Source: Lentzea atacamensis
GTDB taxonomy: Bacteria > Actinomycetota > Actinomycetes > Mycobacteriales > Pseudonocardiaceae
NCBI RefSeq assembly: GCF_003269295.1
Contig: NZ_QLTT01000001.1
Coordinates: 453,635 to 517,634, forward strand
DNA: 64,000 nucleotides
Direction of reading: 5' to 3'
Below, in pieces: positions 1 through 8,109 of this stretch (position 1 is its first letter; every line of letters starts with the position of its first letter). Made by a program: the position numbers and the translations under genes. Under the pieces are notes generated by a model, which saw only the letters and a list, made by a program, of their open reading frames with translations, had not been told where the DNA came from and searched no databases.

Positions 1-1
1 C

Positions 2-850
2 TCCTCGGCCGACCCGTGGCCTGATCTGGTCAAGTCGGGTGTCGTGCCCGACTCCCCCGACGAGTTCGGCGTCCTCGAACAGTGCTCGGTGCTGGTCGAG
101 CTCGGCCGCGCGGTCGCCGCTGTGCCGTACCTGTCCACGATGGTCGCGGCGTCGGCACTGGCGGAGTTCGGCACGGCGGAACAGCGCTCGCGGTGGCTGA
201 CGCCGGGAACCGTGCTGTCCGTGGCGCTTGCGGAAGCCGATGGCGCGAAGACGACCGTGCCGTTCGCGGCCAGTGCGGCCGCGTTCCTGGTGTCGCACGA
301 CGAGCAGGTGTTCCTCGTCGAGGCCGGCCGGCTCGACATCACTCCGCAGGAACTGGTCGACGGCTCGGAGGCGGGTTGGTTCGAGTTCTCCGGTGGCGAA
401 CCGGTTCCCGGACTCACCCCGGAGTGGCTCGTCACGCGGTACACGTTGGGGCTCTGCGCTTTCCAGCTCGGCGTGACCGAACGAGCGCTGGAGCTGACAG
501 CCGAGTACGCGCGCACCCGCGTGCAGTTCGACCGACCGATCGGCAGCTTCCAGGCCGTGGCACAACGGCTCGCTGATGCGTACATCGACGTGGCGGCGAT
601 CCGGTTGACGCTGTGGCAGGCGGCCTGGCGGCTGTCCGAGGGCCTGCACGCGGACGCCGAGGTGGCGACGGCGAAGTTCTGGGCTGCCGACGCCGGGCAC
701 CGCGTGGCGCACACCGCCGTGCACGTTCACGGCGGCACGGGCATCGACATGAGCCACGACGTGCACAAGTACTTCACCGCGGCGAAGCGGGCCGAGTTCG
801 AGCTGGGCGGGGCGACCGCCCAGCTCCTGAAGCTCAGCGCAGCTTGGTGA
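2..850 (+). CDS. fadE27: Acyl-CoA dehydrogenase FadE27/ChsE5-like, 5' end outside window
   Basis: The reading frame is open from the first full codon, so the gene starts left of the window; 282 C-terminal residues are present. The sequence shows the C-terminal acyl-CoA dehydrogenase fold, with the stretch EYARTRVQFDRPIGSFQAV followed by a VHVHGGTGI loop. These match remembered FadE27 (Rv3505) closely. In Mycobacterium FadE27 pairs with FadE26 in an alpha2beta2 flavoenzyme (ChsE4-ChsE5) that desaturates the C26-CoA sterol side chain. FadE26 is therefore expected just upstream. The 3' end overlaps the convergent flavoprotein gene by 17 bases. Family is certain; the FadE27 assignment rests on sequence resemblance and the nearby fadD19. 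Confidence 0.85.
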   Translation, partial: SSADPWPDLVKSGVVPDSPDEFGVLEQCSVLVELGRAVAAVPYLSTMVAASALAEFGTAEQRSRWLTPGTVLSVALAEADGAKTTVPFAASAAAFLVSHDEQVFLVEAGRLDITPQELVDGSEAGWFEFSGGEPVPGLTPEWLVTRYTLGLCAFQLGVTERALELTAEYARTRVQFDRPIGSFQAVAQRLADAYIDVAAIRLTLWQAAWRLSEGLHADAEVATAKFWAADAGHRVAHTAVHVHGGTGIDMSHDVHKYFTAAKRAEFELGGATAQLLKLSAAW

Positions 851-1922
851 GCCGTTCCACCGTCTCGTCGAACTCCCGCAGCAACTCCGCGAGCACCTCC
901 GCGACCGGGCGCACCTCGTTCATCCGCCCGACGACCTGCCCGACCGGCATCGACACCACGGACGGGTCGTCGGTGCGGGCGATCCGCAGGTGTGCCTCGC
1001 TGACCAGCAGGTTCTGCAACGGCATGGGCAGCGGTTGCGGGGCTTCCTCCGCCGCCCACGCCTCCGTCCACCGCGTCTTCAGCAACCGCGCCGGCTTGCC
1101 CGTGTAGATGCGGGTGCGGACGGTGTCGCTGGAACCGGCGGCGAGCAACGCCTGCTGCGTGCTGGAGTTCCCGAGCGTGTACTCGGTGGTGGTCAGCCAG
1201 TACGAGCCCATCCACACACCGGAGGCGCCCAGCGCCATGGCCGCTGCCGCCTGACGGCCGGAGCCGATGCCACCGGCGGCGAGCACCGGCACTTCCACCG
1301 CGTCGACGATCTCCGGCACGAGCACCATCGTGGCGACCTCACCGGTGTGCCCGCCCGCCTCGTAGCCCTGCGCCACGACGATGTCGACGCCGTTCTCCAC
1401 GTGCCGGCGCGCGTGCTCGGCCTTGCCCGCGAGGGCGGCCACCGGAACGCCGGCCGCGTGCACCCGTTCGATGACATCGGCGGGCGGCGAGCCCAGGGCG
1501 TTCGCGATCAGCCGGATCGGGTGCTCCAGCGCCACGTCCACGTGTGATCGCGCGACCGAGTGCAGCCAGCCGAGAACGCCCTGGCTGTCCTCGCCCTCCG
1601 GCAGCGGTGGCACGCCGAGCTTCAGCAGCGTCTGCTGCACGAAGTCCTTGTGGCCCTGAGGGATGAGCTTGCTCAGGTCCACCTGCGTGCCTTCCGCGGG
1701 CACCTTGGCGGGCATCACGATGTCGACGCCGTACGGCTTGCCGTCGGTGTTCTCGTCCATCCACGTCAACGCGCGGTCGAGGTCCTCCGCGTCGTTGAAC
1801 CGAACGCACCCCAGCACGCCGAGGCCGCCCGCCCTGCTGATCGCCGCCGCCACGTGCTCGGACGGTGTGAAGCCGAAGACGGGGTGTTCGATGCCGAGCT
1901 GGTCACACAGGCTGGTGCGCAT
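834..1922 (-). CDS. Nitronate monooxygenase (2-nitropropane dioxygenase)-family flavoprotein
   Basis: This 362-residue protein has the FMN-binding TIM-barrel layout of the NMO/IpdC family: N-terminal RTSLCDQLGIEHPVFGF, a central QGYEAGGHTGE loop and the phosphate-binding VLAAGGIGSGRQ segment. It overlaps the 3' end of fadD19 by 20 bases and is presumably co-transcribed with it from the promoter near 3.5 kb. It is a paralogue of IpdC at 22969-24030, so it may be a flavin-dependent dehydrogenase or reductase acting on a steroid acyl-CoA rather than a true nitronate oxidase. The substrate cannot be read from sequence. Confidence 0.8.
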   Translation of the reverse strand: MRTSLCDQLGIEHPVFGFTPSEHVAAAISRAGGLGVLGCVRFNDAEDLDRALTWMDENTDGKPYGVDIVMPAKVPAEGTQVDLSKLIPQGHKDFVQQTLLKLGVPPLPEGEDSQGVLGWLHSVARSHVDVALEHPIRLIANALGSPPADVIERVHAAGVPVAALAGKAEHARRHVENGVDIVVAQGYEAGGHTGEVATMVLVPEIVDAVEVPVLAAGGIGSGRQAAAAMALGASGVWMGSYWLTTTEYTLGNSSTQQALLAAGSSDTVRTRIYTGKPARLLKTRWTEAWAAEEAPQPLPMPLQNLLVSEAHLRIARTDDPSVVSMPVGQVVGRMNEVRPVAEVLAELLREFDETVERLTKLR

Positions 1923-3489
1923 GGTCCTCCACGTGGCGGCGAGCCCACTGGTAGTCGGGTTTGCCGGTGGGCGTCCTGCCGATCTCGTCGACCAGCCAGA
2001 GCGACCGCGGCACCTTGTAGCCCGCGAGCGTCTCGCGGACGTGAGCGTCCAGTTCGGACAGTGTGGGAGTCTTGCCCTCGCGCGGGTGCACCAGAGCGCC
2101 GACGCGCTGGCCGAGCCGGTCGTCGGGAACGCCGATCACGAGGGCGTCGTACACGTCCGGGTGCGACTTCAGCGCCGCCTCGACCTCTTCCGGGAACACC
2201 TTCTCGCCACCGGTGTTGACGCAGGTGTTGCCGCGGCCGAGCAGCGTGATGTCGCCGTCCTCCTCGAACCTGGCGTAGTCGCCGGGCACCGTGAACCGCC
2301 TGCCGTCGACCTCGACGAACATCCGCGCGGTCTTCTCGGGGTCCTTGTAGTAGCCGAGCGGGATGTGCCCGCCGCGCGCCAGCTTGCCGATGACACCCGG
2401 CACCGGTTCCAGCTTGTTGCCGTCCTCGTCGATGACGATGGTGTCGTCGTTGAGCTTCACCTTGGTGCCGTCGGTCTTCACCATCTCCTTGGACACCGCG
2501 CCGATGCCGGTGGAGCCGGTCTCGCTCGACCCGATCGACTCCAGCAGCGTCGTGTGCGGCAGGAGCTCGTGGTACATCTTCTTCACGGCGTAGGAGAACA
2601 ACGCGGCGCTGCTGTTGATGATGTACAGCGACGAGCCGTCGTAGTCGCCGCGCTGGAACTCCTCGATCAGCGGGCGTCCCATCGCGTCGCCGGTGATCAC
2701 GGCGACCTGGACCTTCTCCTTGCCGATCACCCGCCAGATCTCGGCGGGGTCGAACTTCGGCACGAGCACAACGGTGCTGCAGCTGAACAACGCGCCGAGC
2801 ACGGCCCACTGCGCGGCGCCGTGGATCAGCGGCGGCAGGCAGAGCCGGACGAGACCGTAGTCCTTGCCCGCCTTGGCCTGCTGCCACTCGTCGGTCAGAC
2901 GTTCGCCGGTCACGAAGTCGATGCCGCCGCCGAGCGTGCGCCACACGTCCTCGTGCCGCCACATCACGCCCTTGGGCATGCCGGTCGTGCCGCCGGTGAA
3001 GAGGATGTAGAGGTCGTCGCCGCTGCGTGGCGCGAAGTCCCGCTCGCCCGACTCCCCGGCGAGCGCCGTCTCGTAGTCGGCGCCGGCGAACTCCTCTTCG
3101 GACTCGTCGTCGATCACGACGGTGTGCCCGGGAGCCCCGACCTCCGCGACCAGCGGCGAATACCGCCGTTCGTGTACGAGTGCGACCAGATCCGCCTCAC
3201 CGAACAAGTACTGCAACTCGTTCTTGGTGTAGCGGTAGTTCACGTTGATGGCCACCGCGCGCAGCTTGTAGACCGCGAGCATGGCTTCGACGAGCTCGAT
3301 GGAGTTGCGTGCGTAGAGCCCGACGTGCGACCCCTGTGTCACGCCGTTCTTTGCCAGGTGGTGAGCCAGTTTGTTGGCTCGCGACTCGAGCTCGGCATAG
3401 GTGACCCTCCGGTCGCCGCACACGAGGGCGATCCGGTCGGGCACGGTGTCAGCGGCGTGTTCAACGAGGTCTGCGACGTTGAGGGCCAT
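1903..3489 (-). CDS. fadD19: Steroid-26-oyl-CoA ligase FadD19
   Basis: This 528-residue ANL-superfamily adenylating enzyme has the P-loop TGGTTGMPKG, the SSETG motif and the C-terminal LAGYKVPRSLW and GKPDYQWA segments. These match remembered FadD19 (Rv3515c) almost word for word. FadD19 ligates CoA to the C26 carboxylate of 3-oxo-sterols after CYP125 oxidation. I start at the ATG at 3489 (MALNVADLVEHA) because it aligns with the mycobacterial N-terminus. A longer in-frame start at 3525 would lie upstream of the KstR box. Only 11 bases without a Shine-Dalgarno separate the KstR box from this ATG, which fits a leaderless transcript. It is divergent from echA19. Confidence 0.92.
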   Translation of the reverse strand: MALNVADLVEHAADTVPDRIALVCGDRRVTYAELESRANKLAHHLAKNGVTQGSHVGLYARNSIELVEAMLAVYKLRAVAINVNYRYTKNELQYLFGEADLVALVHERRYSPLVAEVGAPGHTVVIDDESEEEFAGADYETALAGESGERDFAPRSGDDLYILFTGGTTGMPKGVMWRHEDVWRTLGGGIDFVTGERLTDEWQQAKAGKDYGLVRLCLPPLIHGAAQWAVLGALFSCSTVVLVPKFDPAEIWRVIGKEKVQVAVITGDAMGRPLIEEFQRGDYDGSSLYIINSSAALFSYAVKKMYHELLPHTTLLESIGSSETGSTGIGAVSKEMVKTDGTKVKLNDDTIVIDEDGNKLEPVPGVIGKLARGGHIPLGYYKDPEKTARMFVEVDGRRFTVPGDYARFEEDGDITLLGRGNTCVNTGGEKVFPEEVEAALKSHPDVYDALVIGVPDDRLGQRVGALVHPREGKTPTLSELDAHVRETLAGYKVPRSLWLVDEIGRTPTGKPDYQWARRHVEDHAHQPV

Positions 3490-3500
3490 GGTAGGCAAAG

Positions 3501-3514
3501 TAGAACGTGTTACT
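3501..3514. promoter_or_regulatory. KstR operator between fadD19 and echA19
   Basis: The sequence TAGAACGTGTTACT matches the KstR consensus TnnAACnnGTTnnA at all positions except the last. A TANNNT-type -10 candidate follows the box on each strand (TACTGT rightward, TACTTT leftward). One operator could therefore control both divergent genes. Confidence 0.85.
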
Positions 3515-3563
3515 GTTCTGGACAATCCCCCGTGCGGTCAGACTCGATCCAGGAGGCGCGCGA

Positions 3564-4355
3564 ATGACGACCACGACGGAACCCCACGCCTTGGTGGACC
3601 TGGTCGGCAACGTTCTGGTCGTGACGATGAACAGGCCAGAGGTCCGCAACGCGTTGTCGGGCCCGATGATGGCCATCATGCGCGAGGCCTGGGACCGCGT
3701 GGACAACGATCCCGACGTCCGGGCCTGCATCCTGACCGGCGCCGGCGGGTCGTTCTGCGCGGGCGCCGACCTGAAGGCGATGACGTCGAACCATCCCAGT
3801 GACACGGCGGGAAGTCACGACTTCTCGGTGATCGAGCCACTGCTGAAGGGTCGTCGGTTGACGAAACCGCTCATCGCGGCGGTGGAGGGTCCGGCGGTCG
3901 CCGGCGGCACCGAGATCCTGCAGGCGACCGACATCCGGGTGGCCGGCGAGAGCGCGCGGTTCGGTGTCTCCGAGGCGCGGTGGGGACTCTTCCCGCTCGG
4001 TGGATCGGCGGTGCGGCTGCCGCGGCAGATCCCCTACACCGTCGCGGCCGATCTGTTGCTGACCGGGCGGCACATCAAGGCACCCGAAGCCAAGGAGATC
4101 GGCCTGATCGGGCACGTGGTGCCGGACGGTCAGGCACTGGACAAGGCGATGGAGCTGGCCGGGCTGATCACGGCCAACGGACCGCTGGCGGTGCAGGCGA
4201 TCCTGCGGACGATGAGGGAGACCGAGGCCATGCACGAGAACGAGGCGTTCAAAGTGGACGCCCGGCTCGGCATGGAGGTGTTCCGCAGCGAGGACGCGAA
4301 GGAGGGTCCGCGCGCCTTCGCCGAGAAGCGGAAGCCGGAGTTCAAGGGCCGCTAG
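3564..4355 (+). CDS. echA19: Enoyl-CoA hydratase EchA19
   Basis: This 263-residue crotonase-fold protein is the same length as remembered M. tuberculosis EchA19 (Rv3516). It shows the oxyanion-hole segments [10 protein letters not shown] and [11 protein letters not shown] and a C-terminal [13 protein letters not shown] tail typical of this subfamily. EchA19 hydrates the delta-22 double bond of 3-oxo-chola-4,22-dien-24-oyl-CoA in sterol side-chain beta-oxidation. The ATG at 3564 is preceded by AGGAGG with 7-base spacing, which decides the start over an upstream in-frame codon at 3507 inside the KstR box. It is divergent from fadD19. Confidence 0.92.
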   Translation: MTTTTEPHALVDLVGNVLVVTMNRPEVRNALSGPMMAIMREAWDRVDNDPDVRACILTGAGGSFCAGADLKAMTSNHPSDTAGSHDFSVIEPLLKGRRLTKPLIAAVEGPAVAGGTEILQATDIRVAGESARFGVSEARWGLFPLGGSAVRLPRQIPYTVAADLLLTGRHIKAPEAKEIGLIGHVVPDGQALDKAMELAGLITANGPLAVQAILRTMRETEAMHENEAFKVDARLGMEVFRSEDAKEGPRAFAEKRKPEFKGR

Positions 4356-4440
4356 CCACTTCGTTCGCACCCGTAACACCTGCCGACGGTCTGCCGATCA
4401 GCCACTCAGCACGCATTCGCAGTCCGGGCAGGGGCCAGTC

Positions 4441-5190
4441 GTGAAGCACTCTGATCAGTCGACCGACAACGCCGTCGACGGCGATGTCCAGGGCACGTCG
4501 ATCCAGGCGGGATCGATCGGCGAGGTCCACGTGACCGCGCAACGCGAGCCGCGGTGGCGCAGGCCCAGCTGGTTTCTCGGCGTGGCGGCGGCTGTGGTGA
4601 GTGCGGCGGTGCTCGCGTTCGTGCTGGTGCCGGGCGAGCAGGCGCAGCACACACCCGCGGCCGCCACCACCGCGACCTCGGCCCCGGCCGTCACAGCGTC
4701 GCCACCGGCTTCAGGTGCACCGGCCACCACGACAACGGCCGGTGCCGCCCGTCCGGCGCCGGGTGGGTCGGTGCCGCGTACGACGAACGCCGTCCCGACC
4801 GCAGTCGCGCCCACGACAACGACCACCACTGCCGCCGCCGCGCCCCCGCCCGCGGCCACCGGCGTGCGGTACAGCGGCACGCTGCAGTTCGGCAGCTTCC
4901 ACCTCGACCTCGCGCAGCCACGCGACGTGCCGGGCACCAACCTCTGGCGGCTCACCCAGCACCGTCTGCACGGCGACGACGGCTACGAACTCGCGGAGTG
5001 GCTGGGCGACGGCGCACCGGGACAGGCCGAGTGCGCCGCCGACCTCGTGAAGCGCGCGACGAAGGACGCGGAGAACCTGGTCGCCGGCAGCCGCGTGTGC
5101 GGAAGGTCGCCCGCCGGCCGGATCTTCCGGATCGACGTCGTCGCGATCGACAGCACCGCGATCACCGGTGACGTCACGGTCTGGGAGTGA
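4441..5190 (+). CDS. Membrane-anchored protein with Thr/Ala/Pro-rich linker, unknown function
   Basis: I do not recognise the function. The 249-residue product has a polar N-terminus with the phrase VDGDVQGTSIQAGSIGEVHV, one transmembrane helix at about residues 46-62, a roughly 80-residue low-complexity Ala/Pro/Thr linker and an extracellular-type globular C-terminus (about 140-249). That domain contains two cysteines that could pair. The topology suggests a cytosolic N-terminus and an exported domain. It starts with GTG, 85 bases after echA19, and has no link to steroid enzymes beyond position. Confidence 0.6.
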   Translation: MKHSDQSTDNAVDGDVQGTSIQAGSIGEVHVTAQREPRWRRPSWFLGVAAAVVSAAVLAFVLVPGEQAQHTPAAATTATSAPAVTASPPASGAPATTTTAGAARPAPGGSVPRTTNAVPTAVAPTTTTTTAAAAPPPAATGVRYSGTLQFGSFHLDLAQPRDVPGTNLWRLTQHRLHGDDGYELAEWLGDGAPGQAECAADLVKRATKDAENLVAGSRVCGRSPAGRIFRIDVVAIDSTAITGDVTVWE

Positions 5191-5535
5191 TCAGCAGCCC
5201 GCCACGTGGAAGTCACCCGGCGGTACCCACGGCGTGCCGGGCCAGAAGATCCGACCCTCCGGCCGCATCTGGCGGCCGACCGCGTAGGCGTGGGCGTCCC
5301 CGCTCAGCTCGGGGTCGTGCGGCCAGCACTGGTCCCAGATCTCTTCCTTCCGGGCCTGCCAGTAGCCGAACACGTTCTCCGGGTGGTTCTGGATGCTGCA
5401 GCCCGTGTACTCGTCGCGCCGGATCCACGTGTTGCCGGCACTGTCCAGGTCGGCCTCCGCGGCGAAGATCGCGGCGGAGGTGTGGACGACGTGGTCGGTG
5501 TTCGGGTGGTCGCGGTGGCCGATGGGTCTCCCTCA
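5191..5535 (-). pseudogene. C-terminal remnant of a PIG-L-type deacetylase
   Basis: A leftward frame encodes about 114 residues opening right after a stop and lacking any plausible start in its first half; a GTG at 5373 would give only 60 residues. The peptide contains GHRDHPNTDHVV, then DEYTGCSIQNHPENVFGYW and WDQCWPHDPE. This resembles the C-terminal half of LmbE/PIG-L N-acetylglucosaminyl deacetylases (zinc-site HxDH region, then a PENV.G segment). The N-terminal AHPDD half is absent. It abuts the methyltransferase gene end, consistent with a gene truncated by deletion. Assignment is by motif resemblance only. Confidence 0.5.
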
Positions 5536-6303
5536 GGACACCTCAGTCGATGCCGGGGGCGGTGTGCGCCGCAGCAGGAGAACGACGAACCCGAGAGTTC
5601 CGCGGTAGCCGCCCAGCCAGCTGGTGCGGTGGGCCGCTGACATCTGAAGAGCGAGGTCGCTGTCGGGGTGTTCGGGATTGTCGAGGGCCCACCGGGCGAG
5701 GGTGCCGGTCCAGCACCATTCGTACTCGTCCCACTCCGCGATGGTGCTGATGTATCCGTAGACCGGTGTCCATCCGTCGGCGACGACTTGGGCCACGGTG
5801 GTCGGGAGATCCGCGTACTTCTGCGGGCCGTCCTCCAGTTCCGCCCGGACGGCAGCGTCGGGCTCGCGCTCCCAGAAGCAGTCGCCGAGCAGGAGCATCC
5901 CGTCTTCGGTGAGATGCTCTCGAGCGGCGCTCAACGTGGGGAGCAGCCCGCCGAACGCGTAGGCGGCTCCCACGCTGAGCACCAAGTCCGCTTTCCTGGT
6001 CGACCGGTACTCGGCGACGTCCTGGCGGCGCAGTTCGAGCCGATCTTCCAGACCGAGCCGGGCGGCCTCGCTGAGGACGTGGTCGAAGCCTTCACCCGAG
6101 ATGTCGACTCCGACAGCCGTTACGCCGCCGTGCGCCTGTAGCGCGCGTAGCAACCAGGTGCCATCGCCACAGCCCAGATCGAGCAGGTGATCGTCCTGCC
6201 TGCGGATGGCCCGGTGGAGAAGGTGCTCCACTGTGCTGTCGCTCAGTGGAGCCGAAATCGGATGGTCTGCGTGCGCGAGAGCGCTGAGTTCGCGTCGGTC
6301 CAC
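5533..6303 (-). CDS. Class I SAM-dependent methyltransferase
   Basis: This 256-residue protein has the SAM-binding motif I LLDLGCGDGTWLL (about 41-53), motif II GVDISGEGF and a SVGAAYAFGG motif IV region. It has no membrane segment. The start (ATG 6303) is the first in frame. It lies downstream of the Tat-signal kstD with a 58-base gap and upstream of the PIG-L remnant. Methyltransferases of this broad family act on small molecules; the substrate is unknown and a role in sterol breakdown is not implied by sequence. Confidence 0.7.
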   Translation of the reverse strand: MDRRELSALAHADHPISAPLSDSTVEHLLHRAIRRQDDHLLDLGCGDGTWLLRALQAHGGVTAVGVDISGEGFDHVLSEAARLGLEDRLELRRQDVAEYRSTRKADLVLSVGAAYAFGGLLPTLSAAREHLTEDGMLLLGDCFWEREPDAAVRAELEDGPQKYADLPTTVAQVVADGWTPVYGYISTIAEWDEYEWCWTGTLARWALDNPEHPDSDLALQMSAAHRTSWLGGYRGTLGFVVLLLRRTPPPASTEVS

Positions 6304-6361
6304 CAGTGCTGTCTAGCAGAATCCGGATCTTGTGTCGCATGTATTTGGCGGTGGTGATGTT

Positions 6362-8071
6362 CTAGATGTCGTTGGCCGCTATGTAGCCGAACGTCATGGC
6401 GGGCCCGATCGTCGAACCGGCACCGGCGTAGCTGCGTCCCATCACTGCCGAGCTCACGTTGCCCGCCGCGTACAGGCCGGGGATCACCGAGCCGTCCGGG
6501 CGCAGCACGCGGGCACGGGCGTCGGTGACCATGCCGCCCTTGGTGCCGAGATCGCCTGGCACGATCTTGAACGCGTAGTACGGCGCCAGCCACAGCGGGG
6601 CGAGACACGAGTTCGGGAAGATCGCCGGGTCGGTGTAGTAGTGGTCGTAGGCGCTGTCGCCGCGCTTGAAGTCGGGGTCCCTGCCGGTGAGCGCCTGGTT
6701 GTTGAACCGGTTGACGGTGGTCTTCAACGCGTCCGCCGGGACGCCGATCGCGCCCGCCAGGCCGTCGAGCGACCAGTTCTTCACGACCGCGCCGCCCTGG
6801 TACCACCCGTCCGGCAGCGGCAGCGTGGGCGCGATGTCGGCGAACAGGTACCTGTTGCGGTAGTTCTGGTCGACGATCAGCCACGCCGGGATGCACGGAT
6901 CGGTGGGGTTCTTGTCGTACATGACGTGCACGACGTCGCTGTAGGGCGCGGCCTCGTTGACGAACCGCCGGCCTGCCGCGTTGATCATCAGGCCGCCGGG
7001 CAGGGTGCGTTCGGCGAGACAGAAGTACGGCGAGCCGGGCGTCGGGATCGCGGGGCCCCACCAGGCGTCGTCCATGAGGTCGAGCGCGGCGCCGACGCGC
7101 TGGCCCGCGCGGTGGCCGTCACCGGTGTTCTCCTTCGCCCCGACCGTCCACTGTGTTCCGATCGGCTGACGCTGGTACTGGGCGCGCATCGCCGCGTTGT
7201 GCTCGAAGCCGCCGGAGCCCATGATCACGCCGCGCCGTGCTTTCACGAGACCGCGCGAGGTCAGCACTCCCCTGACCGCGCCGTTCTCCACGTGCAGCTC
7301 CTCCAGCGGGGTGTTCAGCCACACCGGCACGTTCGCCCGCATCAGTCCCGCCCTCAGACCACCGGCCAGCGCCTGCCCCATCGTCAGCGGCTTCTGGCCG
7401 GCCAGCGCGGCAGCCGTTCCTCTGGCGAGCGCCGCCGCGGCCGTCGCGGCTCCCTTGGCGTTCACCAGAGCGAGCGCGAGCCACTTGTAGTCGGCGCCGT
7501 AGATGACCAGGCCCGCGGGCGTGGCGAGGTACGGCGCGTTCAGGTTCGCCAGCTCCGCGCCGAGGATGCGGCCGTCCAGCATCTCCGGCTCGATCGACCG
7601 GCCCTTCACGATGCCGCCGGGAAGCTCCGGGTAGTAGTCGCTGTAGCCGTCCATGTGCCGGAAGCGCAGCGGGCTGTTGCGCATGACGAACGAGATCATC
7701 TGCGGCCCGTGCGCCAGGTACGCCTGCTGCCGCGCCACGGGGATGTCGCCGACGACGGCGGCGAGGTACTGCCGCGCCTTCTCCGGTGTGTCGGGCACCC
7801 CGGCGGCGAGGATGATCTCGTTGTTGGGGATCCAGATACCGGCACCGGATCTGGCGGCGGAACCGCCGTACGTCGGTGCCTTCTCCAGGACCACGCAACT
7901 CAGGCCGCGTTTGGCCGCGGTGAGTGCGGCGGTCATGCCGGCCGCGCCCGCGCCGACCACCACGACGTCGAACTCGCCGAGTGGTTGCGCGAGTGCAGGG
8001 GAGGTCCTGACGAGTCCTGAGGCCAGCGCGAGACCGGCTCCGGCGAGCACCTGACGGCGGTTCAGGTTCAT
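6362..8071 (-). CDS. 3-ketosteroid delta1-dehydrogenase paralogue with Tat signal peptide
   Basis: This 569-residue FAD enzyme has a twin-arginine leader (NRRQVLAGAGLALASGL, then a hydrophobic stretch ending ALAQ near residue 29). The FAD dinucleotide motif VVVVGAGAAGMTAAL follows. KstD signatures are present: GGSAARSGAGIW, PGDLGTKGGM and a C-terminal RSYAGAGSTIGPAMTFGY containing the Tyr/Gly region known from the active site. It is clearly homologous to the cytosolic-type KstD at 43548-45119, which has no leader. It follows the acyl-CoA synthetase gene by 38 bases and is probably in its operon. The sequence suggests export of a folded flavoprotein or retention at the membrane; preferred substrate is unknown. 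Confidence 0.85.
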   Translation of the reverse strand: MNLNRRQVLAGAGLALASGLVRTSPALAQPLGEFDVVVVGAGAAGMTAALTAAKRGLSCVVLEKAPTYGGSAARSGAGIWIPNNEIILAAGVPDTPEKARQYLAAVVGDIPVARQQAYLAHGPQMISFVMRNSPLRFRHMDGYSDYYPELPGGIVKGRSIEPEMLDGRILGAELANLNAPYLATPAGLVIYGADYKWLALALVNAKGAATAAAALARGTAAALAGQKPLTMGQALAGGLRAGLMRANVPVWLNTPLEELHVENGAVRGVLTSRGLVKARRGVIMGSGGFEHNAAMRAQYQRQPIGTQWTVGAKENTGDGHRAGQRVGAALDLMDDAWWGPAIPTPGSPYFCLAERTLPGGLMINAAGRRFVNEAAPYSDVVHVMYDKNPTDPCIPAWLIVDQNYRNRYLFADIAPTLPLPDGWYQGGAVVKNWSLDGLAGAIGVPADALKTTVNRFNNQALTGRDPDFKRGDSAYDHYYTDPAIFPNSCLAPLWLAPYYAFKIVPGDLGTKGGMVTDARARVLRPDGSVIPGLYAAGNVSSAVMGRSYAGAGSTIGPAMTFGYIAANDI

Positions 8072-8109
8072 GGGGTCGCTCCAGACATGGGACTTCCGGT
8101 GGTCTCAGG

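Noticed and set aside
6332..8020. Long rightward open frame opposite the Tat-signal KstD
   Set aside because: Low-information Arg/Val/Gly-rich translation; the minus strand carries full KstD motifs.
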